Source of the DNA: Vibrio cyclitrophicus
Lineage (GTDB): Bacteria > Pseudomonadota > Gammaproteobacteria > Enterobacterales > Vibrionaceae
DNA: 64,000 nucleotides
Assembly (NCBI RefSeq): GCF_024347435.1
Contig: NZ_AP025480.1
Location: forward strand, 248,001-312,000
Direction of reading: 5' to 3'
In this document: one piece after another, positions 9,071 through 20,953 of the stretch
Position numbering within the stretch: position 1 is the stretch's first letter
Layout: every line of letters begins with the position of its first letter
The notes under the pieces: model-generated
Seen by the model: only the letters and a program-made list of their open reading frames with translations
What the model was told of the DNA's origin: nothing
Databases searched by the model: none
Program-made: the position numbers and the translations under genes

Positions 9071-10252
9071 ATGAGCAGCCGGAAGCCAGCAACCATCGCC
9101 GTACGTACTGGCATCGAGTCAGACACTCAACATCATGCCGTAGTTCCACCTATTTATCTGTCGACTAACTACGGTTTTCCCGCTTTTGGTGAAGTGCCAA
9201 AGTACGATTACACCCGTTCTGGTAACCCAAACCGTGGTTTATTAGAAACTGCTCTGTTTGAACTGGAGTCTGGTAAAGGTGCCGTTGTGACTAACTGTGG
9301 CACGTCGGCGCTTAACTTATGGGTGTCTACTTTCTTAGGTGGTGATGATCTTATTGTCGCACCACACGATTGTTATGGTGGTACTTACCGTCTATTTAAC
9401 ACGCGTTCGCTTAAAGGCGATTTTAAAGTGCTGTTTGTTGATCAATCGGATCAAGCTGCGCTAGATGCGGCGATCGCACTTAAGCCTAAGCTGATCTTAT
9501 TAGAGACTCCATCGAACCCACTGGTTCGCGTGGTTGATATTGCTGAAACTTGCCGTAAAGCAAAAGAAGTGGGTGCATTGGTTGCTGTTGATAATACGTT
9601 TTTGACGCCTGTGTTCCAAAAGCCGTTAGAGCTAGGTGCCGATTTTGTTATCCACTCAACAACGAAATTCATTAATGGTCACTCAGACGTGATTGGTGGT
9701 GTGGTCGTTACCAAGACGGAAGAGCACGCTGAAGAGTTAGCTTGGTGGGGCAACTGCATCGGTGCGACCGGCACACCGTTTGATAGCTACATGACGCTAC
9801 GTGGTATTCGTACGCTTGGGGCTCGTATGCGTGTTCATGAAGAGAGCTCGCGTGAAATCTTAACTTCGCTACAGCAGCAAGATCTTGTTGGCACTATTTA
9901 TCACCCAAGTTTATCTGACCACCCAGGTCATGATATTGCGAAGAAACAGCAGTCTGGCTTTGGTTCAATGCTGAGCTTTGAATTTTCAGGCTCATTTGAG
10001 GCGCTTAAATACTTTGTTGGCGAGTTAGCGCTGTTCTCTTTAGCTGAGTCTTTGGGCGGTGTTGAAAGCTTGATTTGTCACCCTGCGTCGATGACTCACC
10101 GTGCAATGGGTGAAGAAGCCTTGGCAGAAGCGGGGATCTCTCAGCAACTATTACGCCTTTCGGTTGGTTTAGAAGACGCTGAAGATTTGATTGACGATCT
10201 CAAGCAAGCCTTTGAAAAGACAAAACGCTTTATCGCTGAAGGGGAGGGTTAA
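9071..10252 (+). CDS. metB: MetB, cystathionine gamma-synthase
   Basis: MetB joins activated homoserine (O-succinylhomoserine in enteric relatives) and cysteine to form cystathionine. This 393-residue PLP enzyme of the Cys/Met metabolism family has HSTTKFINGHSD with the cofactor lysine. The ATG at 9071 follows AAGGA with 7-bp spacing and gives MSSRKPATIAVRTG. An upstream in-frame ATG at 9035 has no such site. metL starts 2 bp after the stop, so the two are translationally close and form one MetJ-controlled operon. Confidence 0.96.
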   Translation: MSSRKPATIAVRTGIESDTQHHAVVPPIYLSTNYGFPAFGEVPKYDYTRSGNPNRGLLETALFELESGKGAVVTNCGTSALNLWVSTFLGGDDLIVAPHDCYGGTYRLFNTRSLKGDFKVLFVDQSDQAALDAAIALKPKLILLETPSNPLVRVVDIAETCRKAKEVGALVAVDNTFLTPVFQKPLELGADFVIHSTTKFINGHSDVIGGVVVTKTEEHAEELAWWGNCIGATGTPFDSYMTLRGIRTLGARMRVHEESSREILTSLQQQDLVGTIYHPSLSDHPGHDIAKKQQSGFGSMLSFEFSGSFEALKYFVGELALFSLAESLGGVESLICHPASMTHRAMGEEALAEAGISQQLLRLSVGLEDAEDLIDDLKQAFEKTKRFIAEGEG

Positions 10253-10254
10253 TA

Positions 10255-12666
10255 ATGACAACCTTTCGCCAGCTACATAAATTTGGTGGTAGCAGCTTAG
10301 CGAACCCTGAATGTTACCAACGCGTTGTGAACATTCTTAGAGAATATTCATCAGCAACCGATTTGGTTGTGGTATCTGCCGCAGGTAAAACAACCAACCG
10401 CTTGATAGAGTTTGTTGAAGCTCTCGATAAAGATGGTCGTATTGCCCATGAGTGCCTACAAACTCTTCGTCAGTTCCAACTAGAGCTGATTGAAGTGCTT
10501 CTTGAAGGTGAGCTCGCAGTGCAACTAACGGCAACCATCCAACAAGAATTCACCGCTTTAGGAGAGTTAACTGCTCCTCTAAGTGAAGTGCAAAAAGCGC
10601 AAGTGCTTGGTCATGGCGAAGTTTGGTCTTCACGCTTGTTGGCGGCTTTGTTGTGCCAAAATGATTTACAAGCCGTCGCTCAAGATGCGCGTGCTTTTTT
10701 ACGAGCAGAAGTGGGCGCTCAACCTGAAGTTGATCGCGCACGTTCTTACCCTCTGATTAAAGAAGTTTTGGCTCAGCATACGCATTGCCGTGTAGTGATT
10801 ACTGGCTTTATGGCTCAGAACTGCGAGGGCGAAACAGTGCTGCTCGGCCGCAACGGTTCGGATTACTCGGCGACCGTGATTGGTGCTTTGGCAGAAGTTG
10901 AACGCGTAACGATTTGGAGTGACGTGGCTGGTGTATACAGCGCTGATCCTCGTTTAGTTTCAGATGCGTGTTTGTTACCTTTACTTCGTCTTGATGAAGC
11001 GAGTGAACTGGCTCGTCTAGCGGCTCCTGTGCTTCATAGCCGAACGCTACAACCTGTGGCTCAAAGTGCTATGGATCTGAGCTTACGCTGCAGTTACCAG
11101 CCAGAGGCGGGCTCTACACAGATAGAGCGAGTACTGGCTTCAGGTCGTGGTGCAAAAATTATTACCTCTTTAGATGAAGTTCTTATCGTGCAACTGACGT
11201 TTGGTCACGGACATGATTTCGACCGTCTAGAAAGTGAAGTGTTGGAAGGTCTTAAGCGTGCTCAACTAGAGCCACTTGCTTATGAACTTGAACCGGATCA
11301 ACATTGCTTGCGTCTTGCTTACACAGAAGAGATCGCTGGTGGTGCTCTGGAATACCTACAAGACCATGCGATTGAAGCTGAAATCAAACTAAAGGAAGGT
11401 TTCTCTCTGATTGCTGCAGTGGGTGCGGGTGTGACTAAAAACCCGAACCATTGCTACGGCTTCTACCAGCAACTAAAGAGCTCACCGGTTGAATTTATCT
11501 CAGAAGCGAATTCAGGCTTAAGCTTGGTCGCAGTGATTCGTAAGAGTGAAACCTCAAGCTTAGTGAAAGGCATTCATTCTCAATTGTTTCAAGCACAGAA
11601 GCGTGTGGCGATTGCCTTATGTGGTAAGGGCAACATTGGTTCAAGTTGGTTAAGCCTGTTTGTTGAGCAAAAGGCTGAACTTGAAAAGCGTCGTGGAATG
11701 AACTTTGAGTTGGTTGCGGTGGTTGATAGCCAAACCTATTGGTTCGACGATCAAGGCATTGATGCGACGTCTGTTAGTAAGCGTTTTGATGATGAAGCGA
11801 TTGCTAATAATGGTAACGATTGGTTAGAGCGCTTAGGTTCGATTCAGGGTTACGATGAAGCGGTGGTTCTTGATGTTACAGCGAGCCCAGTGCTTGCAGC
11901 AAAATATCTGCAAATCGCACAACAAGGCATTCATTTGATCTCGGCCAACAAGGTTGCAGGCTCTGCATCAAGTGAGTATTACCATCAGGTGCAAGATGCG
12001 TTTGCTAAGATCAGCCGTCACTGGTTATACAACGCGACCGTTGGTGCAGGTTTGCCGATTAACCACACGGTACGCGACCTGCGTGAGAGTGGCGATGACA
12101 TCATTGCGTTGTCTGGCATTTTCTCAGGCACGTTGTCTTGGTTGTTCCAACAGTTTGATGGCACAGTACCGTTCAGTGAGTTGGTCGACTTAGCATGGCA
12201 ACAAGGCCTTACTGAACCAGACCCACGTGCTGACTTAGATGGTTCAGACGTAATGCGTAAGTTGGTGATTCTAGCGCGTGAATCTGGTTTAGAGATCGAG
12301 CCTGAAAACGTAAAAGTCGAATCGCTAGTACCTGAAGCGCTGCAAGATTTATCAGTGGATGATTTCTTTGATAAGGCTTCTGTGTTGAGTGAAGAACTGG
12401 CCGAGCGTTTAGAAAAAGCGCACTCTCAGCAGAAGGTTTTACGTTACGTAGCGCGTTTAGAGAAGAACGGCAAGGCAACGGTCGGTGTGGAGGCGTTGTC
12501 GAAAGAGCATGCGCTGGCTAACTTACTGCCTTGCGATAACATCTTTGCGATTGAGAGCAAATGGTACAAAGATAATCCATTGGTTATTCGTGGCCCAGGA
12601 GCGGGGCGTGAAGTGACGGCAGGTGCAATTCAATCTGATCTAAACAGAATGTCTAGCCTGTTTTAA
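10255..12666 (+). CDS. metL: MetL, bifunctional aspartokinase II / homoserine dehydrogenase II
   Basis: The protein carries out the first and third steps from aspartate to homoserine. The 803-residue product has an N-terminal aspartokinase domain beginning with KFGGSSLANPE, a central regulatory region, and a C-terminal homoserine dehydrogenase with a nucleotide-binding GKGNIGSSW segment and SANKVAGS. I assign MetL rather than ThrA because it follows metB directly and sits under MetJ boxes. A strong purine-rich ribosome-binding site (GGGGAGGG) lies inside the end of metB. Confidence 0.96.
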   Translation: MTTFRQLHKFGGSSLANPECYQRVVNILREYSSATDLVVVSAAGKTTNRLIEFVEALDKDGRIAHECLQTLRQFQLELIEVLLEGELAVQLTATIQQEFTALGELTAPLSEVQKAQVLGHGEVWSSRLLAALLCQNDLQAVAQDARAFLRAEVGAQPEVDRARSYPLIKEVLAQHTHCRVVITGFMAQNCEGETVLLGRNGSDYSATVIGALAEVERVTIWSDVAGVYSADPRLVSDACLLPLLRLDEASELARLAAPVLHSRTLQPVAQSAMDLSLRCSYQPEAGSTQIERVLASGRGAKIITSLDEVLIVQLTFGHGHDFDRLESEVLEGLKRAQLEPLAYELEPDQHCLRLAYTEEIAGGALEYLQDHAIEAEIKLKEGFSLIAAVGAGVTKNPNHCYGFYQQLKSSPVEFISEANSGLSLVAVIRKSETSSLVKGIHSQLFQAQKRVAIALCGKGNIGSSWLSLFVEQKAELEKRRGMNFELVAVVDSQTYWFDDQGIDATSVSKRFDDEAIANNGNDWLERLGSIQGYDEAVVLDVTASPVLAAKYLQIAQQGIHLISANKVAGSASSEYYHQVQDAFAKISRHWLYNATVGAGLPINHTVRDLRESGDDIIALSGIFSGTLSWLFQQFDGTVPFSELVDLAWQQGLTEPDPRADLDGSDVMRKLVILARESGLEIEPENVKVESLVPEALQDLSVDDFFDKASVLSEELAERLEKAHSQQKVLRYVARLEKNGKATVGVEALSKEHALANLLPCDNIFAIESKWYKDNPLVIRGPGAGREVTAGAIQSDLNRMSSLF

Positions 12667-12699
12667 ATTCTAAATAGCATACTATTCACTAAGATAAAT

Positions 12700-12738
12700 A
12701 AGGCTGGAAGCACGATGTGTTTTTCAGCCTTTTTTTTA
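12700..12738 (+). terminator. Terminator of metBL
   Basis: AAGGCTG (12700-12706) pairs with CAGCCTT (12725-12731) across an 18-nt loop, followed by a run of Ts. A second inverted repeat, TTTTTCTCA / TGAGAAAAA (12776-12802), lies between this and the metF promoter. Confidence 0.8.
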
Positions 12739-12817
12739 CATTATTTCTTCTTGGCAACTCACCTATCGACTTGAGTTTTTCTCACGATCTACTTGAGAAA
12801 AATTCATAATGGATCTA

Positions 12818-13805
<988 letters not shown>

Positions 13806-13877
13806 GTCGCTGCCTTGTAGTTAAGCTCAGGCTCGGATAAAAAGCCATCGGCTGTACCTCTCAAATCTTATAGATAC

Positions 13878-13915
13878 AAAAAAGGCTTGGACTCTAAGAG
13901 TTCAAGCCTTTTGCT
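13878..13915. terminator. Bidirectional terminator between metF and aphA
   Basis: GGCTTGGACTC and GAGTTCAAGCC form an 11-bp stem (one G-T pair) flanked by As on the left and Ts on the right. It serves the converging metF and aphA genes. Confidence 0.88.
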
Positions 13916-13934
13916 TTTCAGCTTCTAGCTTAAC

Positions 13935-14474
13935 TTAAGCAAGAGCGCCAAGTTCAAGCAGTACTTCTTCAGCCCATACAATCCATGCTTCACGGATAAG
14001 TAGGTTACGACGAAGCGTTAGGCGTTCAAGGCGTGCTTGCTTGTCTAGCGTCGATGGCGTTGCGTAGTAAGCTGCTTCGATTTCTTTGTAGTGAGAAACC
14101 AGTTTGCGAGACTCTTCTACTAGCTCAGCAAGTTGTACGCGGTAAGCGTCAGAAGGTTGCACAGCACAAGCCATTAGCTTAGCTGAGAACTCGTCACGAA
14201 CAGTTGGGTGTGCAGTTGGTTGTTCAAACCATTCACCTAGCGCGCCACGGCCTGCATCAGTGATAGAGTAAACTTTACGATCAGGTTTGCCTTCTTGAGG
14301 CTCAAGCACGCAAGTTACCTGGTCGTTCTGAGCCATTTTATTTAGCTCGCGGTAAACTTGTTGGTGGCTAGCTTTCCAGAAGTAACCAATGCTTGCGGAG
14401 AATTCTTTTGTGATATCGTAACCAGTAGCATCGCGTGTACTTAAAACGGTTAGAATTACGTGTGGTAATGACAT
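13935..14474 (-). CDS. aphA: AphA, PadR-family low-cell-density quorum-sensing regulator
   Basis: This is a 179-residue PadR-type regulator with an N-terminal winged helix (MSLPHVILTVLSTRDATGYD onward, YRELNKM, EGKPDRKVYSITDAGR) and a C-terminal coiled-coil dimer region rich in Leu and Arg. It matches my memory of V. cholerae AphA almost throughout its N-terminal half. AphA is the master regulator active at low cell density in Vibrio and activates virulence genes in V. cholerae. Its mRNA is known to be activated by Qrr small RNAs and its promoter repressed by LuxR/HapR. The neighbour ppc is the same as in V. cholerae. Confidence 0.95.
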   Translation of the reverse strand: MSLPHVILTVLSTRDATGYDITKEFSASIGYFWKASHQQVYRELNKMAQNDQVTCVLEPQEGKPDRKVYSITDAGRGALGEWFEQPTAHPTVRDEFSAKLMACAVQPSDAYRVQLAELVEESRKLVSHYKEIEAAYYATPSTLDKQARLERLTLRRNLLIREAWIVWAEEVLLELGALA

Positions 14475-14614
14475 GTCTGAAATCCAAATGGTAAACAGTA
14501 AACAAATACTTAAACAACAAGTGTGCTTCTAATGGCACGTTATATTGGTTATGTCTAAGTAGCACCAACTCATCGGTTGGTTATGTCACCTTACAAAGCC
14601 GTTTATCACCTAGG

Positions 14615-14634
14615 TTGACCAGTTTATTGGTCAA
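14615..14634. promoter_or_regulatory. Perfect palindrome upstream of aphA, operator or leader hairpin
   Basis: TTGACCA-GTTTAT-TGGTCAA is a 7-bp perfect inverted repeat with a 6-bp centre, 141 bp before the aphA start. A smaller repeat ACCAAC-TCATCG-GTTGGT lies at 14563-14580. The aphA leader in vibrios is long and is a target of LuxR/HapR, AphA and Qrr RNAs. The palindrome resembles a LuxR site only loosely (arms set further apart). The remainder of 14475-14770 shows nothing else I can name. Confidence 0.5.
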
Positions 14635-14771
14635 GTTGCTGCAGATTATTTTTTTGGAGTATTTCCGCAGCGGAGCAGTAGTATATCTAAATAATAAGCA
14701 TAAAGTAGAATACATGGACAAAATAACCCGAAAAAATGACAAAATACTCATTAATTGTTTTATGACAAAAT

Positions 14772-14800
14772 AAAAAGGTCGCACATGGCGACCTTTTGTT
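14772..14800 (-). terminator. Terminator of ppc
   Basis: AAAAGGTCGC-ACATG-GCGACCTTTT, a 10-bp stem with a 5-nt loop and A/T tails both ways. It lies 48 bp after the ppc stop. Confidence 0.9.
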
Positions 14801-14847
14801 CTTTTTTTAGAGGTAAATGCTACTCAGATTATAGTAGGGTTCGCTAA

Positions 14848-17478
14848 TTAACCTGTATTTCGCATACCAGCAGCAATACCTGCAATCGTCACCATTAGTG
14901 CTTCTTCTAGCTCTGCTGGTGGTGTCTCACACTTACGAGTTCGGTAAAGCAGCTCTGCTTGAAGCATGTTTAGTGGCTCAACATAGATGTTACGTAGACG
15001 AATCGATTCAAGCCCCCAAGGGTCGCTTTGCATCAAGTTCTCGTTATTTTCTACATTCAGCACTGCTTTGATGTCTTTTTGCAGCTGTTCACGCAGTAAT
15101 TCACCTAGAGGTAACAGTTCTTCGTCAACAAGACGTTGATCGTAGTACTTGGCAATTTCCATGTTGCACTTAGAGTACACCATTTCTAGCATGCCAAGGC
15201 GAGTCGAGAAGAATGGCCATTCACGACACATCTCTTCAAGTAGCGCTTGATGGCCTTGGTCTACTGAGTATTGAATCGCTTCACCAGCGCCTAACCATGC
15301 AGGAAGAACTAAACGGTTTTGGCTCCAAGAGAATATCCACGGAATTGCACGTAGGCTTTCTACGCCTCCGTTCGGGTTGCGTTTTGCAGGGCGAGAACCA
15401 AGAGGTAGTTTACCTAGCTCCAGTTCAGGCGTCGCTTGACGGAAGTAAGGTACGAATTTCTCTTCACCACGAACCACGTTGCGGTAAGCCTCGCAAGAGA
15501 CTTGAGACAGAACTTCCATTAGGTCGCGCCACTCTTGTTTTGGCTCAGGTGGCGGCAGAAGGTTCGCTTCTAGAATCGCACTTGCGTATAAGTTGAAACT
15601 GTTTACGGCAACATCTGGTAGGCCAAGCTTAAAGCGAATCATTTCGCCTTGTTCTGTTACACGTAAGCCGCCTTTTAAGCTCTTAGGTGGCTGAGAAAGT
15701 AGGGCTGCGTGCGCTGGAGCACCACCACGACCAACCGTACCACCACGACCGTGGAATAGAGTCAGTTCAATACCTTCTTCTTCACAAACCTTAACTAGCT
15801 TGTCCATTGCGTCATACTGAGCCCAACCTGCAGACATTACGCCAGCATCTTTTGCTGAGTCAGAGTATCCGATCATTACCATTTGGTGGTTTTGGATAAA
15901 GCCACGGTACAAGTCGATGCTCATTAGCTGTTTCATTACGGCTTCTGAGTTGTTCAAATCGTCTAGCGTTTCGAACAATGGACAAACGTCCATGCGGTAC
16001 GGGCAACCACATTCTTGCAGAAGCAAATGAACAGCCAATACATCAGAGGCTGTACGAGCCATTGAGATTACGTAAGCGCCGAAGGCTTCACGAGGTTGAG
16101 CTGCAATTACCTTACAGGTGTCTAAAACCTCTTTAACCTGTTCAGATGGCTCCCAATCGCGTGGTAGCAGTGGGCGTTTAGAACTTAATTCATTGGTTAA
16201 GAAAGCAATCTTGTCTTGCTCGCTCCACTGGTCGTAGTCGCCAATGCCTAGGTAGCGAGTCAGTTCAGATAGCACATCTGAGTGACGTGTACTTTCTTGA
16301 CGAACATCGAGACGAACCAGGTGTACACCGAATGCTTTTAGACGGCGCAACGTATCAAGCAGAGAACCGTCTGCGATTACGCCCATGCCACATTCGTGTA
16401 GCGATTGGTAACACGCGTAAAGTGGTGTCCAAAGTTGGTCGATGTTCTGTAGTGTTTCTTTCTTTGGCACTTCAGTGTCATGCAGTTTTGCATCGAGCAC
16501 TTCTAGTGTGTTGTTCAGCAGAGTGCGTAGGCTTTTGAGGATTGCACGATAAGCTTCGTGTTCATCGCCAGCCAATTCACGAACGGCATCATTACACTTA
16601 GTCATCGACAGTTCAGTAATCAGTTCGTTTACGTCACCTAGATAAAGGTCAGCGGCTTTCCAGCGAGATAGACGCAGTACTTCTTTAGTGATGGTGTGTG
16701 TTACGAATGGGTTACCATCTCGGTCACCACCCATCCAAGATGAGAAGTGGACAGGGCGAGCATCAATTGGCAAGCCTTCATCCAGATAGCCTTTTAGTCG
16801 ACCGTCCATTTCACGTAGGAAATCAGGCACAGCTTCCCAAAGCGAGTTTTCGACAACCGCAAAGCCCCATTTAGCTTCATCAAGTGGTGTTGGGCGTTGC
16901 TGGCGAATCACATCTGAGTGCCAACCTTGGGCGATAAGTTGTTCTAGGCGACGCTCTGTTTTCACACGCTCTTTGTGTGATAGATCGCTTAATTCTAATT
17001 TAGACAGACACTCGTTGATCTTAACTAACTTGTTGATCATGGTGCGACGAGTAATTTCTGTTGGGTGAGCTGTCAAAACGAGCTCAATATTCAGATCGCG
17101 AACAGCTTGAGCAGCATCTAACTTGCTGATGTCATTTTGATTTAATTTGGAAAATAGAGACTGCAGCACGTCAGGTTCGCAAACATGCTCCTCACAGTGG
17201 CGAGAGATTGTGTGGTATTGCTCTGCCATGTTGGTGAGGTTGAGAAATTGGTTAAATGCACGAGCAACAGGAGTGAGTTGTTCGTTCGGCAGGTTTTTAA
17301 TTTCTTCAACTAGGCTGTCACGGTCAGCTTTGTTGCCTGCGCGGGCGGATTTGGAAAGTTTACGGATAGTCTCCACTTTCTCTAAGATAACGTCACCATG
17401 TGCATCTTGGATTGTGTTACCTAGCAAGCGTCCTAGCATGCTTACGTTACTCTTGAGAGCGGCGTATTTCTCGTTCAT
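14848..17478 (-). CDS. ppc: Phosphoenolpyruvate carboxylase
   Basis: The enzyme carboxylates PEP to oxaloacetate to refill the TCA cycle. It is 876 residues. Motifs include VLTAHPTE (catalytic His), [21 protein letters not shown] and [14 protein letters not shown] (catalytic loop), and the protein ends in the typical C-terminal NTG. The start at 17478 gives [16 protein letters not shown] after a GGAT-type site; in-frame starts further up add up to 11 unlikely residues. It is single-gene and leftward, next to aphA. The gap to argE holds only an argE terminator. Confidence 0.97.
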   Translation of the reverse strand: MNEKYAALKSNVSMLGRLLGNTIQDAHGDVILEKVETIRKLSKSARAGNKADRDSLVEEIKNLPNEQLTPVARAFNQFLNLTNMAEQYHTISRHCEEHVCEPDVLQSLFSKLNQNDISKLDAAQAVRDLNIELVLTAHPTEITRRTMINKLVKINECLSKLELSDLSHKERVKTERRLEQLIAQGWHSDVIRQQRPTPLDEAKWGFAVVENSLWEAVPDFLREMDGRLKGYLDEGLPIDARPVHFSSWMGGDRDGNPFVTHTITKEVLRLSRWKAADLYLGDVNELITELSMTKCNDAVRELAGDEHEAYRAILKSLRTLLNNTLEVLDAKLHDTEVPKKETLQNIDQLWTPLYACYQSLHECGMGVIADGSLLDTLRRLKAFGVHLVRLDVRQESTRHSDVLSELTRYLGIGDYDQWSEQDKIAFLTNELSSKRPLLPRDWEPSEQVKEVLDTCKVIAAQPREAFGAYVISMARTASDVLAVHLLLQECGCPYRMDVCPLFETLDDLNNSEAVMKQLMSIDLYRGFIQNHQMVMIGYSDSAKDAGVMSAGWAQYDAMDKLVKVCEEEGIELTLFHGRGGTVGRGGAPAHAALLSQPPKSLKGGLRVTEQGEMIRFKLGLPDVAVNSFNLYASAILEANLLPPPEPKQEWRDLMEVLSQVSCEAYRNVVRGEEKFVPYFRQATPELELGKLPLGSRPAKRNPNGGVESLRAIPWIFSWSQNRLVLPAWLGAGEAIQYSVDQGHQALLEEMCREWPFFSTRLGMLEMVYSKCNMEIAKYYDQRLVDEELLPLGELLREQLQKDIKAVLNVENNENLMQSDPWGLESIRLRNIYVEPLNMLQAELLYRTRKCETPPAELEEALMVTIAGIAAGMRNTG

Positions 17479-17679
17479 TGTCATCCTGCCTCGTAAAAAA
17501 ATTACATCCATTGTTCCTTGTTAAGTACACAATCTAGCGAAAAGTGCTGTATCTAGTCAAATAAAGCATTCTAAGTTTGCAATTATTAGTTTTAAAAATG
17601 CGGGAGAAGTAAATTTTCCAAAACTTAGGTAAAAAGTGAAATTTAATTACAAGATTAAGGCTAAACGAGGAATCGCAGA

Positions 17680-17709
17680 ATAAAAGCCACCTTTTCGGGC
17701 GGCTTTTAT
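17680..17709 (-). terminator. Terminator of argE
   Basis: ATAAAAGCCACC and GGCGGCTTTTAT form a 12-bp stem with one mismatch and a 6-nt loop (TTTTCG). It is close behind the argE stop on the minus strand. Confidence 0.87.
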
Positions 17710-17737
17710 CGGAAAATATCGAATGGATAGTGGGTAA

Positions 17738-18874
17738 CTAGAAACAATATTTACGGATCGATTTACTTAGAACATCAATCGTTGGGTTAATAAAATCGAA
17801 GCTCAGGAATTCGTCGGGTTGGTGAGCTTGATCAATTGAACCTGGGCCCAGTACTAAGGTTGGACACAACTCTTGAAGGAAAGGTGCCTCTGTGCAGTAG
17901 TTCACGGTTTGAGATTCAGTTTCACACACCGATTCCATTCCACCAATAAAGGGATGATCGTGCTGACACTCGTAACCCGGAATAGGTTCGTGCAATGGAG
18001 TAATCTCAATTCTGCCCGGCCATTTTGCTTCGACTTCTTTAAGTGCGCTACGCAGCATGTTATCCAAGCCATCTAAGCTGATGCCTGGTAAAGGACGAAC
18101 ATCATAGTGCAGTTCACAACAACCACAGATACGGTTGGCGCTGTCGCCACCGTGGATATGTCCCAGGTTTAGAGTAGGGCTTGGAATCGCAAAACCAGGG
18201 TGATGATACTCTTTTACTAACTTGTCACGCAGTTGCATTAAAGCAAACAATACCTCATGCATGATCTCGATGGCGTTGACGCCTAAAGCTGGATCTGAAG
18301 AGTGGCCTGATTTGCCCGTTACTCGCACTGCATTTGCCACGTGACCTTTGTGACCGCGAATCGGCACTAGGCTGGTTGGCTCACCAATAATGCAGTAATC
18401 CGGCTTAAATGATGCATTTTCCGTGAAATGACGAGCACCTAGCATGGTGGTTTCTTCGTCACAGGTGGCTAATACATAAAGTGGTTTGGTTTGTTTGCTC
18501 CAATCCATTTTCTTCGCAGCTTCATAAACGAAAGCGAAAAAGCCTTTCATATCTGCGGTGCCTAGTCCGTAGAAGCGATTGTTGTGTTCAGTAAGCGCAT
18601 GAGGGTTGAAGTTCCAACGTCCTTCATCGAAGGGAACCGTGTCGCTGTGTCCCGCAAGTAGCAAGCCACCTTCACCAGAACCCATCTTCGCAACCATATT
18701 ATGCTTGCCGGGTTCGACTTCCACTACTTCAACGCTAAAGCCCAGATCTTTAAACCATTGCGCCATTTTTTCTATGACTTTTTCGTTGCCATGATCCCAG
18801 CTTGGATCGGTAGAGCTAATAGAGTCTGTGGAAATTAGGCCTTTATAGACCTCAAGAAAACTCGGTAATTGCAT
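17738..18874 (-). CDS. argE: ArgE, acetylornithine deacetylase
   Basis: ArgE removes the acetyl group from N-acetylornithine to give ornithine (linear arginine pathway). This is a 378-residue M20-family metallohydrolase. AGHSDTVPF carries the first metal-binding His and Asp, GLGTADMKG the bridging Asp, and [10 protein letters not shown] the catalytic Glu pair. It is divergent from argCBGH, as in E. coli, with ArgR-like sites between. The presence of argE fits with a pathway that does not depend on a bifunctional ArgJ. Confidence 0.97.
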   Translation of the reverse strand: MQLPSFLEVYKGLISTDSISSTDPSWDHGNEKVIEKMAQWFKDLGFSVEVVEVEPGKHNMVAKMGSGEGGLLLAGHSDTVPFDEGRWNFNPHALTEHNNRFYGLGTADMKGFFAFVYEAAKKMDWSKQTKPLYVLATCDEETTMLGARHFTENASFKPDYCIIGEPTSLVPIRGHKGHVANAVRVTGKSGHSSDPALGVNAIEIMHEVLFALMQLRDKLVKEYHHPGFAIPSPTLNLGHIHGGDSANRICGCCELHYDVRPLPGISLDGLDNMLRSALKEVEAKWPGRIEITPLHEPIPGYECQHDHPFIGGMESVCETESQTVNYCTEAPFLQELCPTLVLGPGSIDQAHQPDEFLSFDFINPTIDVLSKSIRKYCF

Positions 18875-18919
18875 ATTATCTTCACTTCTACTATTGACAG
18901 GAAAACCATAAGTCGGTAA

Positions 18920-18994
18920 AACACATATTAAATCATATTTAATGCATAAGAAATCAAATAAAGCTAAAAATTAAGTATGAATAGTCAAATTTGA
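18920..18994. promoter_or_regulatory. Candidate ArgR operator region between argE and argC
   Basis: The 153-bp gap holds the palindrome ATTAAATCATATTTAAT (18927-18943), a weak ARG-box match, and TATGAAT (18976-18982), a perfect half of the consensus TNTGAATWWWWATTCANW, next to the palindrome TCAAATTTGA (18985-18994). The E. coli argE-argCBH control region is a known bipolar ArgR operator. Individual boxes are imperfect, so the exact sites are uncertain. Confidence 0.45.
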
Positions 18995-19027
18995 AATGTT
19001 ACTTACCTCAAGAATGGATGTGTTGAG

Positions 19028-20032
19028 ATGCTGAAAACCACGATCATTGGCGCAAGCGGCTACACAGGAGCAGAACTGGCTCTAATGATAAACAGACACC
19101 CTGAGCTCACGCTATCAGGTTTATATGTCTCAGCCAATAGTGTAGATGCAGGCAAACCTATTGCAGCATTGCACGGTAAGTTAGCTGGCTTGATTGATAT
19201 GCCAGTACAGCCGTTAACCAATCCTGAAGAAGTGGCAAAGCAGTCTGATGTGATTTTCTTAGCAACCGCGCATGAAGTCAGTCACGACCTAGCACCCATC
19301 TTTCTTGAAAATGGGTGCCAAGTATTCGATCTGTCAGGTGCCTTCAGAGTGAAAGGTGAAAATTTTTACGAAGAGTTCTACGGCTTTGAGCATCAACACG
19401 AACAATGGCTAGATAAAGCGGCTTACGGATTAGCTGAGTGGAATGAGCAAGAAATTAAAGAAGCTCAACTTGTCGCAGTAGCGGGTTGCTACCCAACGGC
19501 CTCCCAATTGGCGATTAAACCTCTTGTGGAAGCAAAGCTACTTGATACAAACCAATGGCCAGTGATTAACGCGACCAGTGGTGTAACTGGTGCTGGTCGA
19601 AAGGCGAGTATGGTTAACAGCTTCTGTGAAGTAAGCCTGCAAGCCTATGGTGTATTTAACCACCGTCATCAACCTGAAATGGCTGCCCATCTAGGATGTG
19701 ATGTGATTTTCACACCGCACCTAGGGAATTTTAAGCGCGGTATTTTGGCAACCATTACCATGAAGTTGGCTGAAGGCGTGACAGAAAAACAGATACAAGA
19801 AGCCTTTGAGAAAGCTTATCAAGGTAAGCCAGCAGTGAGATTACTCGAAGAGACACTGCCAAGAATTCAAGATGTAGAACAGACACCTTTCTGCGATTTA
19901 GGTTGGAAGGTTCAAGGTCAGCACATCATCGTTGTTTCAGCGATTGATAACTTATTAAAGGGTGCATCTAGTCAAGCGATGCAGTGTTTAAATTTACGTT
20001 ATGGTTTTGCACCATTAACTGCGTTAGTGTAA
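19028..20032 (+). CDS. argC: ArgC, N-acetyl-gamma-glutamyl-phosphate reductase
   Basis: ArgC performs NADPH-dependent reduction of N-acetylglutamyl phosphate, the third step of arginine synthesis. The 334-residue protein begins [17 protein letters not shown] with the nucleotide-binding glycine loop, and the catalytic cysteine lies in [19 protein letters not shown] and the C-terminal [18 protein letters not shown] are family-typical. It is the first gene of the rightward arginine operon; argB starts 12 bp after the stop. Confidence 0.97.
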   Translation: MLKTTIIGASGYTGAELALMINRHPELTLSGLYVSANSVDAGKPIAALHGKLAGLIDMPVQPLTNPEEVAKQSDVIFLATAHEVSHDLAPIFLENGCQVFDLSGAFRVKGENFYEEFYGFEHQHEQWLDKAAYGLAEWNEQEIKEAQLVAVAGCYPTASQLAIKPLVEAKLLDTNQWPVINATSGVTGAGRKASMVNSFCEVSLQAYGVFNHRHQPEMAAHLGCDVIFTPHLGNFKRGILATITMKLAEGVTEKQIQEAFEKAYQGKPAVRLLEETLPRIQDVEQTPFCDLGWKVQGQHIIVVSAIDNLLKGASSQAMQCLNLRYGFAPLTALV

Positions 20033-20044
20033 AGGAATCCAGAT

Positions 20045-20833
20045 ATGAGCCTGAATAATCAACCATTAATCATAAAGTTAGGTGGCGCTGCGCTATCTTG
20101 TGGTGAAACACTTAGCAAGTTATTTGGTGCAATTTCTGCTTACCAACAACAGGCACAACGACCAATCGTGATTGTGCACGGTGGCGGCTACCTTGTTGAT
20201 GACTTGATGAAGAATTTAAACCTAAAGACGGTGAAGAAAGAGGGGCTACGTGTTACCCCTTACGACCAAATCCCTGTGATCGCCGGTGCATTAGCGGGCA
20301 CGGCTAACAAACTACTTCAAGGTCAGGCGATTAAAGATGGCATCAACGCTGTTGGTTTGAGCCTAGCAGATGGCGGCTTATGTAAAGTGAGCGAACTGGA
20401 TCCTGAACTGGGCGCGGTAGGCAAAGCGGAGCCGGGAGACTCAACTGTTCTACAAGCCATTCTTAATGCTGGCGCATTGCCAATCATTAGCTCGATTGGT
20501 TTGACTGAACAAGGCCAACTGATGAACGTCAATGCAGACCAAGCGGCGGTTGCCGTTGCTGGCGCACTCGATGCTGAATTGGTGCTACTTTCTGATGTCA
20601 GTGGTGTGTTGGATGGCAAAGGTCACCTCATTCCAAGCCTTAACCAAAAACAAGCCGATGACCTGATTACCGGTAAAGTGATTACCGATGGCATGATCGT
20701 CAAGGTACAAGCCGCACTAGAAGCTGCTAACGACTTAGGACGACCTATCGAAGTTGCTACTTGGCGATATCCAGAAAAACTAACACAACTTTTTTCAGGT
20801 AAAAGTATAGGAACACAGTTTTTACCTCAGTAG
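20045..20833 (+). CDS. argB: ArgB, N-acetylglutamate kinase
   Basis: ArgB phosphorylates N-acetylglutamate. The 262-residue amino-acid kinase has KLGGAAL at the N-terminus, [11 protein letters not shown], and the [15 protein letters not shown] and [13 protein letters not shown] segments. At this length, without a long N-terminal extension, it resembles the E. coli type that lacks arginine feedback inhibition (inference). It is followed after 120 bp by argG; the gap is AT-rich with no terminator visible. Confidence 0.96.
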   Translation: MSLNNQPLIIKLGGAALSCGETLSKLFGAISAYQQQAQRPIVIVHGGGYLVDDLMKNLNLKTVKKEGLRVTPYDQIPVIAGALAGTANKLLQGQAIKDGINAVGLSLADGGLCKVSELDPELGAVGKAEPGDSTVLQAILNAGALPIISSIGLTEQGQLMNVNADQAAVAVAGALDAELVLLSDVSGVLDGKGHLIPSLNQKQADDLITGKVITDGMIVKVQAALEAANDLGRPIEVATWRYPEKLTQLFSGKSIGTQFLPQ

Positions 20834-20953
20834 GCCTCACAACGAGTTACTACTTAAAGAATTTAGACAAAAAAATTTAGTACAAACATATAACTATTAA
20901 AGTCATTTCCAACGCTGACCGCCATGTGCAGTATGGAAACTAGGAGAAAGAAA

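Noticed and set aside
14615..14634. Standard LuxR/HapR box at the aphA palindrome
   Set aside because: Arms are farther apart than the usual LuxR/HapR site, so I did not call it that; kept as an unassigned operator.
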